64,000 bases of DNA from Pseudomonadota bacterium (GCA_021793155.1 JAJYTF010000026.1:1-64000); one strand, 5' to 3'. Positions 20,995 to 30,290 are shown, numbered from the stretch's first letter. A program made the numbers and translations. The notes: generated from the letters alone by a model not told the origin.

Positions 20995-21683
20995 TATTCC
21001 CGCCGCAGAATCTGGTTGATCAGGACGCCGGCCAGCCAGTTTTCCTTGAACCGGGCCTCCAGGCCGTCACGGTCGTAAACTTCGTCGACCCATTGATCGA
21101 AGGACATCGGGCGGGCTTCGGCGGCCGCCATATATTGTTCGAAAAAGAAATCGATCACGCCGGTCTTCGCCTGCCTCATATGACCATAGGCCAGGGAAAG
21201 CTGCCCCATGGCCTGGCGCAGCGGCACCCCCTTGTGCAGGAACAGGTAGAGGGTGGCCATGAAGCCGGCGCGGTCCGCCCCGGACTTGCAGTGCATGAGC
21301 ATCGGATATTCGATGTCGCCGAACACCTTGCCCGCCGCACGCAGCGTTTCCCTGTCCAGGGGGCTGCGCGAACGGATGGGGAAATCGACCAGGGTCAGCC
21401 CCAGTTGCTCGCAGGCCCGGCGTTCGAGGATGTAGGAACCGCAGGTGTCGCGCCGGCCACGCAGGTTGAGCACGGTTCGAATGCCCTGGCGCTTGGCCCA
21501 GCGCAGATGGTGCGGGGCCGGCTGCGCCGAGCGCCATACCCGGTCGTCGACACGATGGATGTTGCAGTAGACGTCGCGGATAAAGCCGTGATCCTTCAGC
21601 CACATGCTGAAGAAGGCGCGCATTTCCTGGCGCCAGGTCATGGCCGGTGCCGGGGGCGCCAGCGTCGGCAAATCAATGCTCAA
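20994..21683 (-). CDS. Tyrosine / dual-specificity phosphatase-like protein
   Basis: A 229-residue protein. The active-site P-loop is HCKSGADRAGF with Cys132 and Arg138 (Cx5R), preceded by the general-acid region around FPIRSRSPLD. The RVWRSAQPAPHHL segment is typical of bacterial DSP-like phosphatases found near envelope polysaccharide or lipid export genes. The start is TTG at 21683 with GGAGA about seven bases upstream; ATG 21641 is the alternative. It is divergent from an MsbA-like exporter, and the two starts are about 80 bp apart. A role in dephosphorylating a lipid or protein of the envelope is only a guess. Confidence 0.82.
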   Translation of the reverse strand: MSIDLPTLAPPAPAMTWRQEMRAFFSMWLKDHGFIRDVYCNIHRVDDRVWRSAQPAPHHLRWAKRQGIRTVLNLRGRRDTCGSYILERRACEQLGLTLVDFPIRSRSPLDRETLRAAGKVFGDIEYPMLMHCKSGADRAGFMATLYLFLHKGVPLRQAMGQLSLAYGHMRQAKTGVIDFFFEQYMAAAEARPMSFDQWVDEVYDRDGLEARFKENWLAGVLINQILRRE

Positions 21684-21763
21684 ATGACGGTCTCCGCGAA
21701 TTCCTCACCAATTCGGAGGCAGGATGGTATATCAAGCTTCCGCCGCTGCAGGAACAGACTCTG

Positions 21764-23593
21764 ATGACGGGAACGAAAAAGAACGAAGCAAAAATCGCCA
21801 TTTCCGACGATCGCTCCTTGCGTCTGATGCGCCGCCTGTTCGCCGAATCGGTAATGCCCTATCGCTGGCAGCTGGCGGCGGCCGTCGTCTGCATGGGAAT
21901 CGTGGCGGGAATGACCACGGCCTCGGCCTGGCTCCTCGATCCGGTCGTCAACAAGGTATTCGTTCAGCACGAGAGCAGCCTCTTGTGGCTGATCGGCGGC
22001 GCCGTCCTGGCCGTCTTCACCGTCAAGAGCGTCGCCAGCTACTTTCAGGAAGTCCTGCTGGCCTATGTCGGCCAACACATCATATCGGACACCCAGAACC
22101 GCCTGTTCGGCCATATCATCGACCAGGATGTCGGGCTGTTCCAGGCCCGCACCTCGGGCACCCTGGTCTCGCATTTCACCTACGATATCAACGCCATGCG
22201 GATGGCGGTGTCCAGCGCCTTCGTCGGTATCGGCCGCGACGCCCTGTCGGTGGTATTCCTGGTCGGTCTGATCTTCTATCAGGACTGGCTGCTGGCCAGC
22301 GTCAGCCTGGTGGCCGCGCCGCTGTCCATCTATCCCATCCAGCGCCTGGGCAAGCGCATGCGCCGCGTCGCCTCGCAGACGCAGGAGGAGATGGGCAGCC
22401 TGAACACCGCCCTGTCCCAAGCCTTCCACGGCATCCGGGTGATCAAGGCCTATGGCCTGGAAGGGTTCGAGCGGGCCCGGGTGAAGCGCCTCGTCACTTC
22501 GTTGTGCGACCTGGCCATCCACGCCACGCGGGTCGAGGCGGCGGCGCAGCCGATCATCGACACCTTCGGCGGCATCGCCATCACCGCGGTCATCGTCTAT
22601 GGCGGCGCCCGCGTCATCGACGGCGCCACCACACCTGGCGCCTTCTTTTCGTTCATCGGCGCCGTGCTGATGGCCTACCAGCCGATGCGCGCGCTGTCGA
22701 AGGTCAATGTGTCGGTGCAGACCGGCCTGGCCGCGGCCCATCGGGTGTTTTCCCTGCTCGACCGCCAGCCGGCCCTGGCCGAGGCCGCGGATGCCGTATC
22801 GCTGCCCCGCCGCCCCGCCGCCGTGCGCTTCGACAATGTGCGGTTCTCCTACGACGGCGAGCATTTCGCCCTCGACGGCGTCGACTTCGAGGCTCCGGCC
22901 GGGGGCATCACGGCGCTGGTCGGCCCGTCGGGCGCCGGCAAGAGCACGGTACTGAACCTGATCCCCCGCTTCTTCGACCCCAGCAACGGCCGCGTCCTGA
23001 TCGACGGAATCGACCTCCGTTCGGTGAGCTTCCGCTCGTTGCGCGATGCCCTGGCAGTGGTCAGCCAGGAGGTCATCCTGTTCGACGACACGGTGATCAA
23101 CAACATCCGCTGCGGCCGGCTGGACGCCACCGACGACGAGGTGCGGGCCGCCGCCGATGCGGCGGCCGCCGCCGAGTTCATCCGGCGCCTGCCGGAAGGG
23201 TTCAATACCCGCGTCGGCGAGCATGGCATGCGCCTGTCGGGCGGGCAGCGCCAGCGTATCGCCATCGCCCGGGCGATCCTGAAGAACGCCCCAATCCTGC
23301 TGCTCGACGAAGCGACCAGCGCGCTGGACACCGAATCGGAACGTCATATCCAGGCCGCCCTGGCCGAACTGATGCGCGGCCGCACCACCATCGTCATCGC
23401 GCACCGGCTTTCGACCATCAGCAATGCCGATGTCATCCACGTCTTCGACCATGGCCGCGTCGCCGAGTCCGGCAGCCACGACGCCCTGCTGGCCAAGGAG
23501 GGGCTTTACGCCCGGCTGCACGCCCTGCAATTCGCCGCAGGAGCAACGTTCGAGGAAGGCACCGCAGAATTGGCTGGAACAAATCCAACTTGA
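21764..23593 (+). CDS. ABC exporter, MsbA-like (permease-ATPase fusion)
   Basis: A 609-residue half-transporter. The six-helix transmembrane domain spans about 30-340 and the ATPase domain about 360-600, with Walker A GPSGAGKST, signature LSGGQRQR, Walker B ILLLDEATSALD and the H-loop IAHRLSTI. The order and length match MsbA and related lipid A or glycolipid flippases that work as homodimers in the inner membrane. The start at 21764 (MTGTKK) has AGGAA upstream; longer in-frame sequence reaches into the promoter of the divergent phosphatase. The substrate is not determinable from sequence. Confidence 0.9.
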   Translation: MTGTKKNEAKIAISDDRSLRLMRRLFAESVMPYRWQLAAAVVCMGIVAGMTTASAWLLDPVVNKVFVQHESSLLWLIGGAVLAVFTVKSVASYFQEVLLAYVGQHIISDTQNRLFGHIIDQDVGLFQARTSGTLVSHFTYDINAMRMAVSSAFVGIGRDALSVVFLVGLIFYQDWLLASVSLVAAPLSIYPIQRLGKRMRRVASQTQEEMGSLNTALSQAFHGIRVIKAYGLEGFERARVKRLVTSLCDLAIHATRVEAAAQPIIDTFGGIAITAVIVYGGARVIDGATTPGAFFSFIGAVLMAYQPMRALSKVNVSVQTGLAAAHRVFSLLDRQPALAEAADAVSLPRRPAAVRFDNVRFSYDGEHFALDGVDFEAPAGGITALVGPSGAGKSTVLNLIPRFFDPSNGRVLIDGIDLRSVSFRSLRDALAVVSQEVILFDDTVINNIRCGRLDATDDEVRAAADAAAAAEFIRRLPEGFNTRVGEHGMRLSGGQRQRIAIARAILKNAPILLLDEATSALDTESERHIQAALAELMRGRTTIVIAHRLSTISNADVIHVFDHGRVAESGSHDALLAKEGLYARLHALQFAAGATFEEGTAELAGTNPT

Positions 23594-23847
23594 ATATCGC
23601 ACCGTGGCACGATACGACGAATAGAAAGCTTAGAAAATCAGGCAACTCCCGCATCGATGGCTTTACCACGATGCGGAAAAGTTTTGCACCCATTCAAGCG
23701 AACATTTCTACGAGTCTTTTCCTGTTTCATTTCTTGGACTAGGCTATTGGCGGATGAAGATGGACCAGTCGTCCATCCAGGCCGCCCTGCTTCACCCATG
23801 ATCCGGGTCATCCCGGGCCGGCCGCTCTGTTCGGAGGTTTTTCCGTC

Positions 23848-25176
23848 ATGAAGGCCGATCGCGCCCTTGCTTCGGCGACCTATTCGAAGGTCGACCGGCA
23901 CATCATTCCATTCCTTTTCATGTGCTACATCCTGGCCTATCTCGACCGCGTCAATGTCGGGTTCGCCAAGCTGCAGATGGCCAAGGATCTTTCGTTGAGC
24001 GACGCGGCCTTCGCCACCGGCGCCGGCCTGTTCTTCATCGGATACTTCTTCTTCGAAGTGCCCAGCAACGTGCTGTTGAAGAAGTTCGGCGCACGCATGT
24101 GGATCGCCCGCATCATGATCAGTTGGGGCGTCATTTCCTCGGCCATGATGTTCGTCACCAACGAGTGGACGTTCTACGCCATGCGGATGATCCTGGGCCT
24201 GGCCGAAGCAGGCTTCTTTCCCGGGATCATCTTCTACCTGACTCTGTGGTATCCGTCCCGCCAGCGCTCCACCCGCACCGCCTGGTTCGTCTCCGCCATC
24301 CCCCTCGCCGGGGTGATCGGCAATCCGATCTCCGGCTGGACCATGGACCAGCTTACCGGCGTGGCCGGTGTCGCCGGCTGGCAGTGGTTGTTCCTGGTGG
24401 AAGGCATCCCCTCGATCCTCGTCGGATTCTGGGTCATCAGCTATCTCGACAGCAGCATCTCGGAAGCCAAATGGCTGAACGAGGAACAAAAGGCCCTGCT
24501 GATCCGCAACCTGGACGCCGAAGAGAGGCACAAGGCCGAACACCGGCTGGTCGACGCCTTCAAGAACGGCAAGGTCTATGCCCTGTGCGCCATCTACTTC
24601 ACGCTGATGATCGGCCTTTATGGTATCGCCTTCTGGCTGCCCACCATCGTCAAGGCGTTCGGGGTCAAGGGCTACCTGGATGTCGGCCTGATCTCAGCCA
24701 TTCCCTACGGCGTCGCCACCGTGGGCATGCTGCTGGTCAGCCGTCATTCGGACCGCACCGGCGAACGCCGCATGCATTACGTGTTGAATGTCTCCGCCGG
24801 CGCCCTGGGCCTGGCGCTGAGCGGCGTCTACGCGTCAAACCCGGTCCTTTCCATCGCCTTCATCTCCATCGGCACCATGGGCGTAATCGGTTCCATGCCG
24901 CTATTCTGGCCGATCCCATCGGCCTTTCTGACAGGGACGGCGGCGGCTGCCGGGATCGGCATCGTCAACTCTATCGGCAATCTGGGCGGCTATGTCGGCC
25001 CCAACGTGCCGATCTGGATCAAGCAGGTTTCGGCCGACCCCTCGGCAGCACTCTACGCCATCGCCCTCATCCTGCTGGTCGGCGCGGCCATAACCCTGTT
25101 CCTCAACCCGAAGAGCGTAAACATCCAGCCGGCGCCGGCTTTGGAGGCGGATACCTCCTCGTCGAGCGCGGCCTGA
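23848..25176 (+). CDS. MFS transporter, anion:cation symporter (ACS) type
   Basis: A 442-residue carrier with twelve predicted membrane segments. The N-terminal pattern YLDRVNVGFAKLQM and the GLAEAGFFPG motif in the fourth/fifth helix are typical of the ACS family that imports organic anions such as tartrate, phthalate or hexuronates. The central hydrophilic loop (SEAKWLNEEQKALL) is also characteristic. The gene directly precedes a glycerate 2-kinase gene with 111 bp between, so import of glycerate, tartrate or a sugar acid feeding glycerate is the natural inference. A strong hairpin separates the two. Confidence 0.88.
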   Translation: MKADRALASATYSKVDRHIIPFLFMCYILAYLDRVNVGFAKLQMAKDLSLSDAAFATGAGLFFIGYFFFEVPSNVLLKKFGARMWIARIMISWGVISSAMMFVTNEWTFYAMRMILGLAEAGFFPGIIFYLTLWYPSRQRSTRTAWFVSAIPLAGVIGNPISGWTMDQLTGVAGVAGWQWLFLVEGIPSILVGFWVISYLDSSISEAKWLNEEQKALLIRNLDAEERHKAEHRLVDAFKNGKVYALCAIYFTLMIGLYGIAFWLPTIVKAFGVKGYLDVGLISAIPYGVATVGMLLVSRHSDRTGERRMHYVLNVSAGALGLALSGVYASNPVLSIAFISIGTMGVIGSMPLFWPIPSAFLTGTAAAAGIGIVNSIGNLGGYVGPNVPIWIKQVSADPSAALYAIALILLVGAAITLFLNPKSVNIQPAPALEADTSSSSAA

Positions 25177-25188
25177 GATAGAACCGGG

Positions 25189-25225
25189 GGCGCAATCCGG
25201 AAGTCCGGCATGGCCGGATTGCGCC
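25189..25225 (+). terminator. Strong hairpin after the MFS gene
   Basis: GGCGCAATCCGG at 25189-25200 is perfectly complementary to CCGGATTGCGCC at 25214-25225 with a 13-nt loop. It is followed by TCTCC rather than a U-tract. It may attenuate or protect the mRNA between transporter and kinase. Confidence 0.5.
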
Positions 25226-25287
25226 TCTCCGGATCACCATTGGCCCCCACATTTTACAGGTCGGCATCGCCAAGATAGGCTGCACGG

Positions 25288-26655
25288 ATGAACGAAGCAC
25301 AGCAACTGGCCGCGATCTTCCGGGCCGCATTGGGCCGGGTTGATCCCTACAAGATGATCGTCGACCATGTCCACCTGGAGGCGGGCCGTCTGGTGGTGGC
25401 CTTCGACGGCCTGCGCCATGAGGTGGAGATGGATGCCTATGACCGCATCCTCGTCCTCGGCGCCGGCAAGGCCTCGGCCCGCATGGCTCGCGCCGTCGAA
25501 GAAATCCTGGGCGAGCGCATCTGGCGGGGGCTGGTCTCGGTCAAATATGGCCACGGCGAGCCCTTGAGCCGCGTCGAGGTGATCGAGTGCGGACACCCCA
25601 CGCCGGATGAACATGGTGTCGAGGCGGCCCGGCGCATCGCCGAACTGGCGCGCCAGGCCGATGAGAAGACACTGATCCTGAACCTGGTTTCCGGCGGCGG
25701 CTCGGCGCTGCTCTGCCTACCCCTGGTCCACGGGGATGGCGGCACTTCGGTGCGCCTGACGCTGGAGGACAAACAAGCCACCACCCGGGCGTTCCTGGCC
25801 TGCGGCGCCGACATCCGCGAAATAAACTGCGTGCGCAAGCATATTTCGGGCGTCAAGGGCGGCCGGTTGCTGCGACTGATGGCGCCGGCGCGCAGCCTGA
25901 ATTTCATCCTTTCCGACGTGGTCGGCGACCGGCTGGACACGATCGCCTCGGGTATCACGAGCCCCGACGAGACGACCTTCGCCGACGCCCTGGCCATCGT
26001 CGAGAAGTACCAGCTCGCCGACAAGCTGCCGTCGAACGTGCTGCGCGCCCTCACCTTGGGTGTCCAGGGCGAGATCAGCGAAACGCCGAAGGCCGAAGAT
26101 CCGGCAACCGCGCTCGCCACCAACATCCTGATCGGCACCAATATTGCCGCCCTGCTGGCCGCCTGTGAGCAGGCCAAGGCGTTGGGCTACCACGTCGCGG
26201 CGCTGACCAGCGAACTCACGGGCGAGGCCCGCGAAGCCGCCAAGTTCCTGTTCGGCATCGCCCGGGACGTGCGAAACCGCCAGCTTCTGGTGAACCGTCC
26301 GGCCTTCGTCGTCGCCGGCGGCGAGACGGTGGTGACATTGAAAGGCGCCGGAAAAGGCGGCCGCAACCAGGAAATGGCCTTGGCCTTTCTCGCCGAACTG
26401 GCCAAGGACGACGGCGGCGGGAGGAACATCCATTTCCTCTCTGCCTCAACCGACGGCACCGACGGCCCCACGGATGCGGCGGGCGCCTATGCCTCGGCCG
26501 AAGTGCTGGCCCTTGCCCGCCAGGCCGGGCTGTCGATCCAAGCCCATCTGGAAAACAACGACTCCTACCATTTCTTCGATTGCATCGATCGCCTGCTGAA
26601 GACCGGCCCCACCATGACCAATGTCTGTGACCTGTACATGCTGATCATTGGTTAG
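25288..26655 (+). CDS. gckA: Glycerate 2-kinase (MOFRL family)
   Basis: A 455-residue kinase of the MOFRL/GckA class. The N-terminal DUF4147 domain shows LVLGAGKASARMA, GHPTPDEHG and NLVSGGGSALL. The C-terminal MOFRL domain shows GKGGRNQEMAL and SASTDGTDGPTDAAGA. It phosphorylates D-glycerate to 2-phosphoglycerate, linking the serine cycle, glyoxylate or tartrate degradation to glycolysis. The neighbouring MFS carrier supports a role in organic-acid use. It starts within an AT-poor context with no strong ribosome site at 25288, but homology begins there. Intact. Confidence 0.92.
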   Translation: MNEAQQLAAIFRAALGRVDPYKMIVDHVHLEAGRLVVAFDGLRHEVEMDAYDRILVLGAGKASARMARAVEEILGERIWRGLVSVKYGHGEPLSRVEVIECGHPTPDEHGVEAARRIAELARQADEKTLILNLVSGGGSALLCLPLVHGDGGTSVRLTLEDKQATTRAFLACGADIREINCVRKHISGVKGGRLLRLMAPARSLNFILSDVVGDRLDTIASGITSPDETTFADALAIVEKYQLADKLPSNVLRALTLGVQGEISETPKAEDPATALATNILIGTNIAALLAACEQAKALGYHVAALTSELTGEAREAAKFLFGIARDVRNRQLLVNRPAFVVAGGETVVTLKGAGKGGRNQEMALAFLAELAKDDGGGRNIHFLSASTDGTDGPTDAAGAYASAEVLALARQAGLSIQAHLENNDSYHFFDCIDRLLKTGPTMTNVCDLYMLIIG

Positions 26656-26783
26656 CCCGCGTTTCTCACCCCCGCGCCGCCCGAAGGGGGCGATGGCCGG
26701 TTCCGCGGAATCATTATCCCTACGCCGCCTCCGGGTATGGTGCCGAAGTGGTATAATTATTCTTCAGTCAAAGGAGGCGTGCG

Positions 26784-27080
26784 ATGAAGCCCGTATCCTT
26801 GAGCGAGGCGACCGAACGGCATCCCGAACTCGTCCGTGAGGTCCTGGCCAAGTTGTCCCGCAGCGTATGGGGACTGACGGCTGGGGAGGTTTCCTGGTAT
26901 CTGGTCGAATGCGGCGACGACCCCGACCAGCCGTTGGATGAAGCGGCCTGCGCGGATGTCCTGTTGACCGGCCGGGTTCCGGTGCGCCATGGAGTGGCCG
27001 GCAGGGTGGCCGGCCATTTCGGCTGTTGCTGCAGTCTCGACTACGCCCCTTGCGGTAAGGCTGGCGAACTGCGGCATTGA
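26784..27080 (+). CDS. Hypothetical protein, Cys-rich C-terminus
   Basis: A 98-residue protein I do not recognise. AAAGGAGG stands seven to eight bases before the ATG, a near-perfect ribosome site, so expression is likely. The first 60 residues are acidic and probably helical. The end contains FGCCCSLDYAPCG, four cysteines within 11 residues that could bind a metal or a cluster. No signal peptide or membrane segment. It stands alone between gckA and the lipoprotein gene. Confidence 0.65.
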   Translation: MKPVSLSEATERHPELVREVLAKLSRSVWGLTAGEVSWYLVECGDDPDQPLDEAACADVLLTGRVPVRHGVAGRVAGHFGCCCSLDYAPCGKAGELRH

Positions 27081-27172
27081 ACGCGGCCGATGGCCAATTT
27101 CGTTACAAGAGCTTTAACTCCTTCGCGCGATGATGTACCACCTCGGTTGTCAGCGTGGGAAAGGAAGGCTCT

Positions 27173-27619
27173 GTGGATCGGCGTTGGCTTTTTGCGGTGA
27201 CGATGGGCATCCAGCTCGCCGGCTGCAGTTTCTTGCCCAATGCCGACGCGCCTTCGACGGCACCGGCACGCTCCGCGCCGCCGGTCAGCTCCGGCAAACC
27301 TGTGAAGCCGCCGGCCTCCGCGTCCGCTTCCCGTCCGGCACCGGTCAAACCGGGATCAAAGGCACCGGCCAATCCCGAGGAGCTGGTCGGCCTTGACGAA
27401 GACGGGGTTCGCAAGCTGCTGGGCTCTCCGGCCAATACCCGGAATGACGGAGCGGCCCGCATTCTCACCTACCGGACCAGCCGCTGCGCCCTCGACGTGA
27501 TCCTGTTCTTCGACGTGAACGCCGGCAACCTGCGGGTGCTGTCCTACCAGCTCGACGAAGGCAGGGCCCGTCCGGCGGTCGACAAGCGCTGTTATGGCGA
27601 ATTTCGAGGTGCGCAGTGA
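27173..27619 (+). CDS. Small lipoprotein, BamE/SmpA-like fold possible
   Basis: A 148-residue protein. A signal peptide ends in the lipobox LAGC (Cys near residue 17). A Pro/Ala/Ser-rich linker follows (about 20-65). The domain then opens with VGLDEDGVRKLLGSPANTR, which resembles the start of BamE/SmpA-type domains, and has a later Cys pair (SRCALD, KRCYG) that could form a disulfide. Start GTG 27173 has AAGGAAGG five bases upstream; GTG 27155 is also in frame. Its stop overlaps the start of the response regulator (GTGAGC at 27616), so the two are translationally coupled. It may be a sensor accessory or target of the two-component pair. Confidence 0.7.
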   Translation: MDRRWLFAVTMGIQLAGCSFLPNADAPSTAPARSAPPVSSGKPVKPPASASASRPAPVKPGSKAPANPEELVGLDEDGVRKLLGSPANTRNDGAARILTYRTSRCALDVILFFDVNAGNLRVLSYQLDEGRARPAVDKRCYGEFRGAQ

Positions 27620-28335
27620 GCATCGCGCAGCTGGTGCTGGTTGACGACGACGACATGCTGCGCACCGTGCTGGCCGGAAACCTGACACAGGCCGGCTATG
27701 GCGTGCGCGCCTTCGCCGACCCCGCCGTGGCCTTGCGTGAATTGGCCGGCGACACGGGCGCCGATCTGCTGATCCTCGACTGGAAGATGCCGGGCATGAG
27801 CGGCTTGGAGCTGCTGCAGGAATTGCGGCGCCGCGGCGTCTCCACTGCGGCGCTGTTCTTCACCTCGCACAACGACACGATCTATGAAGAGGCGGCGCTG
27901 ACCTGTGGCGCCGTGGATTTCATCGACAAGACGCGCAGCTTCGCCATCCTGCTCAAACGCATCGAGATGATTCTCACCCGCCGCGCCGAGGCTGTCGGGC
28001 AGGGTGACCTGGCGTCGACGGGGCCGCTCAAGCTGGACAGCAACATGCACCGCACCCAATGGCGCGGCCGCGAGGTGGAACTGACGTTCGGCGAGTTCCG
28101 GGTCGTAGACCTGCTGGCGCGGGCCGGGCGCGATGTCACCTACCGCGAGATCTACGATGCCCTACGGGGCGAGAACTTCGCCGCCGGCGAAGGCCCCGAG
28201 GGCTATCGGGCCAATGTGCGGGCGCTGATCAAACGCATCCGCGAAAAATTCACGGCCGTCGATCCCGCCTTTGCCGCGATCGCCAACTACCCGGGCTTCG
28301 GCTATCGCTGGGTCGGGGAACCGGGTGATGGTTAG
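27616..28335 (+). CDS. OmpR-type response regulator
   Basis: A 239-residue regulator. The receiver (1-120) has acidic residues D10-D12, acceptor D55 in LILDWKMPG and a Lys in FIDKTRSF. The C-terminal winged helix (about 135-235) has ELTFGEFRVVDLLA and the recognition-helix region GYRANVRALIKRIREKF. The arrangement resembles ChvI-type envelope-stress regulators of alphaproteobacteria, but I cannot claim orthology. GTG start at 27616 overlapping the upstream lipoprotein stop; its stop overlaps the kinase start. The repeated TCACA-N6-TCACA elements before the two downstream lipoprotein genes are candidate binding sites. Confidence 0.9.
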   Translation: MSIAQLVLVDDDDMLRTVLAGNLTQAGYGVRAFADPAVALRELAGDTGADLLILDWKMPGMSGLELLQELRRRGVSTAALFFTSHNDTIYEEAALTCGAVDFIDKTRSFAILLKRIEMILTRRAEAVGQGDLASTGPLKLDSNMHRTQWRGREVELTFGEFRVVDLLARAGRDVTYREIYDALRGENFAAGEGPEGYRANVRALIKRIREKFTAVDPAFAAIANYPGFGYRWVGEPGDG

Positions 28336-29836
28336 CCCGCTGAAGCTCCTGCGCCTGGCCAGCCGCTCCCTGGCCGGCAAGTTCCTGGCGCTGGCCGGGA
28401 TCTTCCTGACCGTCCCCCTCATCCTTTACAACAAGTTCGAGGCCGCAGACGCCGAACGCCAAGCCTTCCTGCTGCGCACCCTGCAAGTGCAGGGCCGGCT
28501 GGCAGCTCAAAGCCTGGAACCGGCCCTCAACCGGGTCGGCGGCCGCTCCCTGCTCGACGCCGCGCGGGCGGTCGAAAGCCTGGCCAACGACCAGGTGCAC
28601 ATCAAGCTGCTGCTGCGGCCGGCGGCTCCCCTCAACCGCGGAGACGCCTTCTTCCTGGTAGCAGCCAGCCCGCCCATCGATCCTGCCGACCTCGACAAGG
28701 AGCGCCAGCATCTCACCGAGACCGGCGTGCTGCCGCGCCTGGATGAAAGCTGCGCGGGAGACCGGCCGCTGGCCTTGCGCTATACTGGCCCGTCGGGCCA
28801 CGAGGAACTCCTCACCTCCATGTCGCCGGTCCATGCCGCCGCCGGCTGCTGGGTGATCCTGACGTCCTATGCAACCGACGACCTGGCTGGATCGTCGCTA
28901 GCCCGCCCCTTCTCGCAGGCGCCGGAAGTCCAGTTGGCAACCGCCTTCTACGGCCTGATGGCACTGCTTATCGGCATGGCGGTTGCTGGCACGCTGCTCG
29001 ACCTGAGAGCATTCGGCCGCCTGGCCCACCGCATACGGCAGGGCGGCTCGGCGGGCGAGGAAAGCTTCGCTGCCGTCGCCGCCATTCCGGAACTGCTGCC
29101 GGTGGCCCGCGAGTTCGACCGCATGGTGGCGACCCTCGACTCCTCGGCCAGCGCTTTGCGCGAAGCGGCGGAAGACAATGCCCACGCCTTCAAGGGGCCG
29201 ATTGCCGCGATCACCCAGTCGCTGGAGCCGTTGCGCCAGGTGGCGCCCGAAAGCCCCCGCGCGGCCCAGGCGCTGGAAGTGGTCGAACGCGCCCTGGAAC
29301 GTCTGGGCAGCCTGGTCAACGCGGCACGCCGCCTGGATGAGGCGGCGGCCGACCTGATGAAGGCCAAGTTGCACCGCCTCGACCTGGCGGACTTCGCGCG
29401 CCAGATGGCCGAGGCCTACGATCGGCTGCACGCCCAGCAGGGATTGCGGGTGTCCGTCCGCATCGGCGGGCCGGCCATGGTTGCGGCGACCGAGGATAGC
29501 CTGGAGGCGGTTCTGGAGAACCTGTTGGACAACGCCCTGAGCTTCTCTCCTCCGGGCGGAACGGTGCGGGTCGTCGTCGCCGCCACGGCGGGAACCGTCC
29601 AACTGAGCGTCGAGGACGATGGCCCGGGCGTGACGCCCGAGCAACTGCCCCGGATCTTTCGGCGGAACTTTTCTCATCGCCCGGAAGATCGGGCTGGCAG
29701 CGACGATGGACAACCGCATTTCGGCATCGGCCTGGCCGTGGTTCGCCGCAATATCGAGTTGCTGGGCGGCCGCGTCGTCGCCGAAAATATGCCGGGCGCC
29801 GGGCTCAAGGTGACGATCACCCTGCCTTCGGCCTGA
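28328..29836 (+). CDS. Membrane sensor histidine kinase, partner of the upstream regulator
   Basis: A 502-residue kinase. TM1 at about 19-35, periplasmic sensor 36-203, TM2 204-225, HAMP-like 226-275. The dimerisation domain has His286 in DNAHAFKGPIA. The ATPase domain has N box LENLLDNALSFS, G1 EDDGPGV and G2 HFGIGLAVV. The H box is unusual: FKGP replaces the common LRTP or LKNP after His. The ATG at 28328 overlaps the regulator stop, a classic pair arrangement. The sensor domain has two cysteines (SCAGDR, AAGCWV) that may form a disulfide. The signal is unknown. Confidence 0.9.
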   Translation: MVSPLKLLRLASRSLAGKFLALAGIFLTVPLILYNKFEAADAERQAFLLRTLQVQGRLAAQSLEPALNRVGGRSLLDAARAVESLANDQVHIKLLLRPAAPLNRGDAFFLVAASPPIDPADLDKERQHLTETGVLPRLDESCAGDRPLALRYTGPSGHEELLTSMSPVHAAAGCWVILTSYATDDLAGSSLARPFSQAPEVQLATAFYGLMALLIGMAVAGTLLDLRAFGRLAHRIRQGGSAGEESFAAVAAIPELLPVAREFDRMVATLDSSASALREAAEDNAHAFKGPIAAITQSLEPLRQVAPESPRAAQALEVVERALERLGSLVNAARRLDEAAADLMKAKLHRLDLADFARQMAEAYDRLHAQQGLRVSVRIGGPAMVAATEDSLEAVLENLLDNALSFSPPGGTVRVVVAATAGTVQLSVEDDGPGVTPEQLPRIFRRNFSHRPEDRAGSDDGQPHFGIGLAVVRRNIELLGGRVVAENMPGAGLKVTITLPSA

Positions 29837-29951
29837 CACTTCCCCAAGCCGGTTGAAGCGGTTTCGGCCCTCGCTGGAAGATGGGAACAGTGGCAAGCCT
29901 GCGCGGCACTTGAGCATCGCGGTCAGGATGACCGCGCGAAACCGCTAAAGG

Positions 29952-29967
29952 TCACAGCCGCCTCACA
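29952..29967 (+). promoter_or_regulatory. TCACA-N6-TCACA direct repeat, copy 1
   Basis: TCACA at 29952-29956 and again at 29963-29967, 11 bp apart (one helical turn), is followed by TTGCGGGC at 29974. The same arrangement precedes the second lipoprotein gene at 30815. OmpR-family regulators bind direct half-sites about 10-11 bp apart, and one is encoded 1.6 kb upstream. Confidence 0.55.
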
Positions 29968-30050
29968 ATCTCCTTGCGGGCATCGTCTGGCCATTCGGCC
30001 TAGGTTCAGCGGAACGCGACAGCGCGCATCGTTCTGCAAGGAGACTTTCG

Positions 30051-30290
30051 TTGAAAAAGATCGTTCTGACCTGCGTTCTGCTGGTCGCCGTGCTCAGCAC
30101 TTCGGCCTGCTCCAACATGAACACGCAGGCCCAGCGCGCCCTGTCGGGCGGCGCCATTGGCGCCGCCGGCGGATTGGCGCTCACCGCCCTGACCGGCGGC
30201 AGCCTGCTCGGCGGCGCGCTGATCGGCGGCGCGGCGGGTGCGGTCATTGGCGCCGTCACCTCACCCAACCAGGTCGCCGTCAAGCGCTGA
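30051..30290 (+). CDS. Glycine-zipper lipoprotein, paralog A
   Basis: A 79-residue protein. The signal peptide MKKIVLTCVLL ends in a lipobox-like TSAC (Cys20). The rest is a glycine-zipper: GGAIGAAGG, GGSLLGGALIGGAAGAVIGAV, alternating Gly and small hydrophobic residues as in SlyB/YmgG-like envelope proteins. It probably inserts in the outer or inner membrane after lipidation. The start is TTG at 30051 with AAGGAGA upstream. It is about 82% identical (65 of 79) to the protein at 30915-31154, so a local duplication is clear. Function is unknown; stress-induced envelope stabilisation is a guess from the family. Confidence 0.8.
   Translation: MKKIVLTCVLLVAVLSTSACSNMNTQAQRALSGGAIGAAGGLALTALTGGSLLGGALIGGAAGAVIGAVTSPNQVAVKR

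Noticed and set aside
21680-23602. 640-codon minus-strand frame
   Set aside because: Antisense of the MsbA-like exporter with intact Walker motifs.
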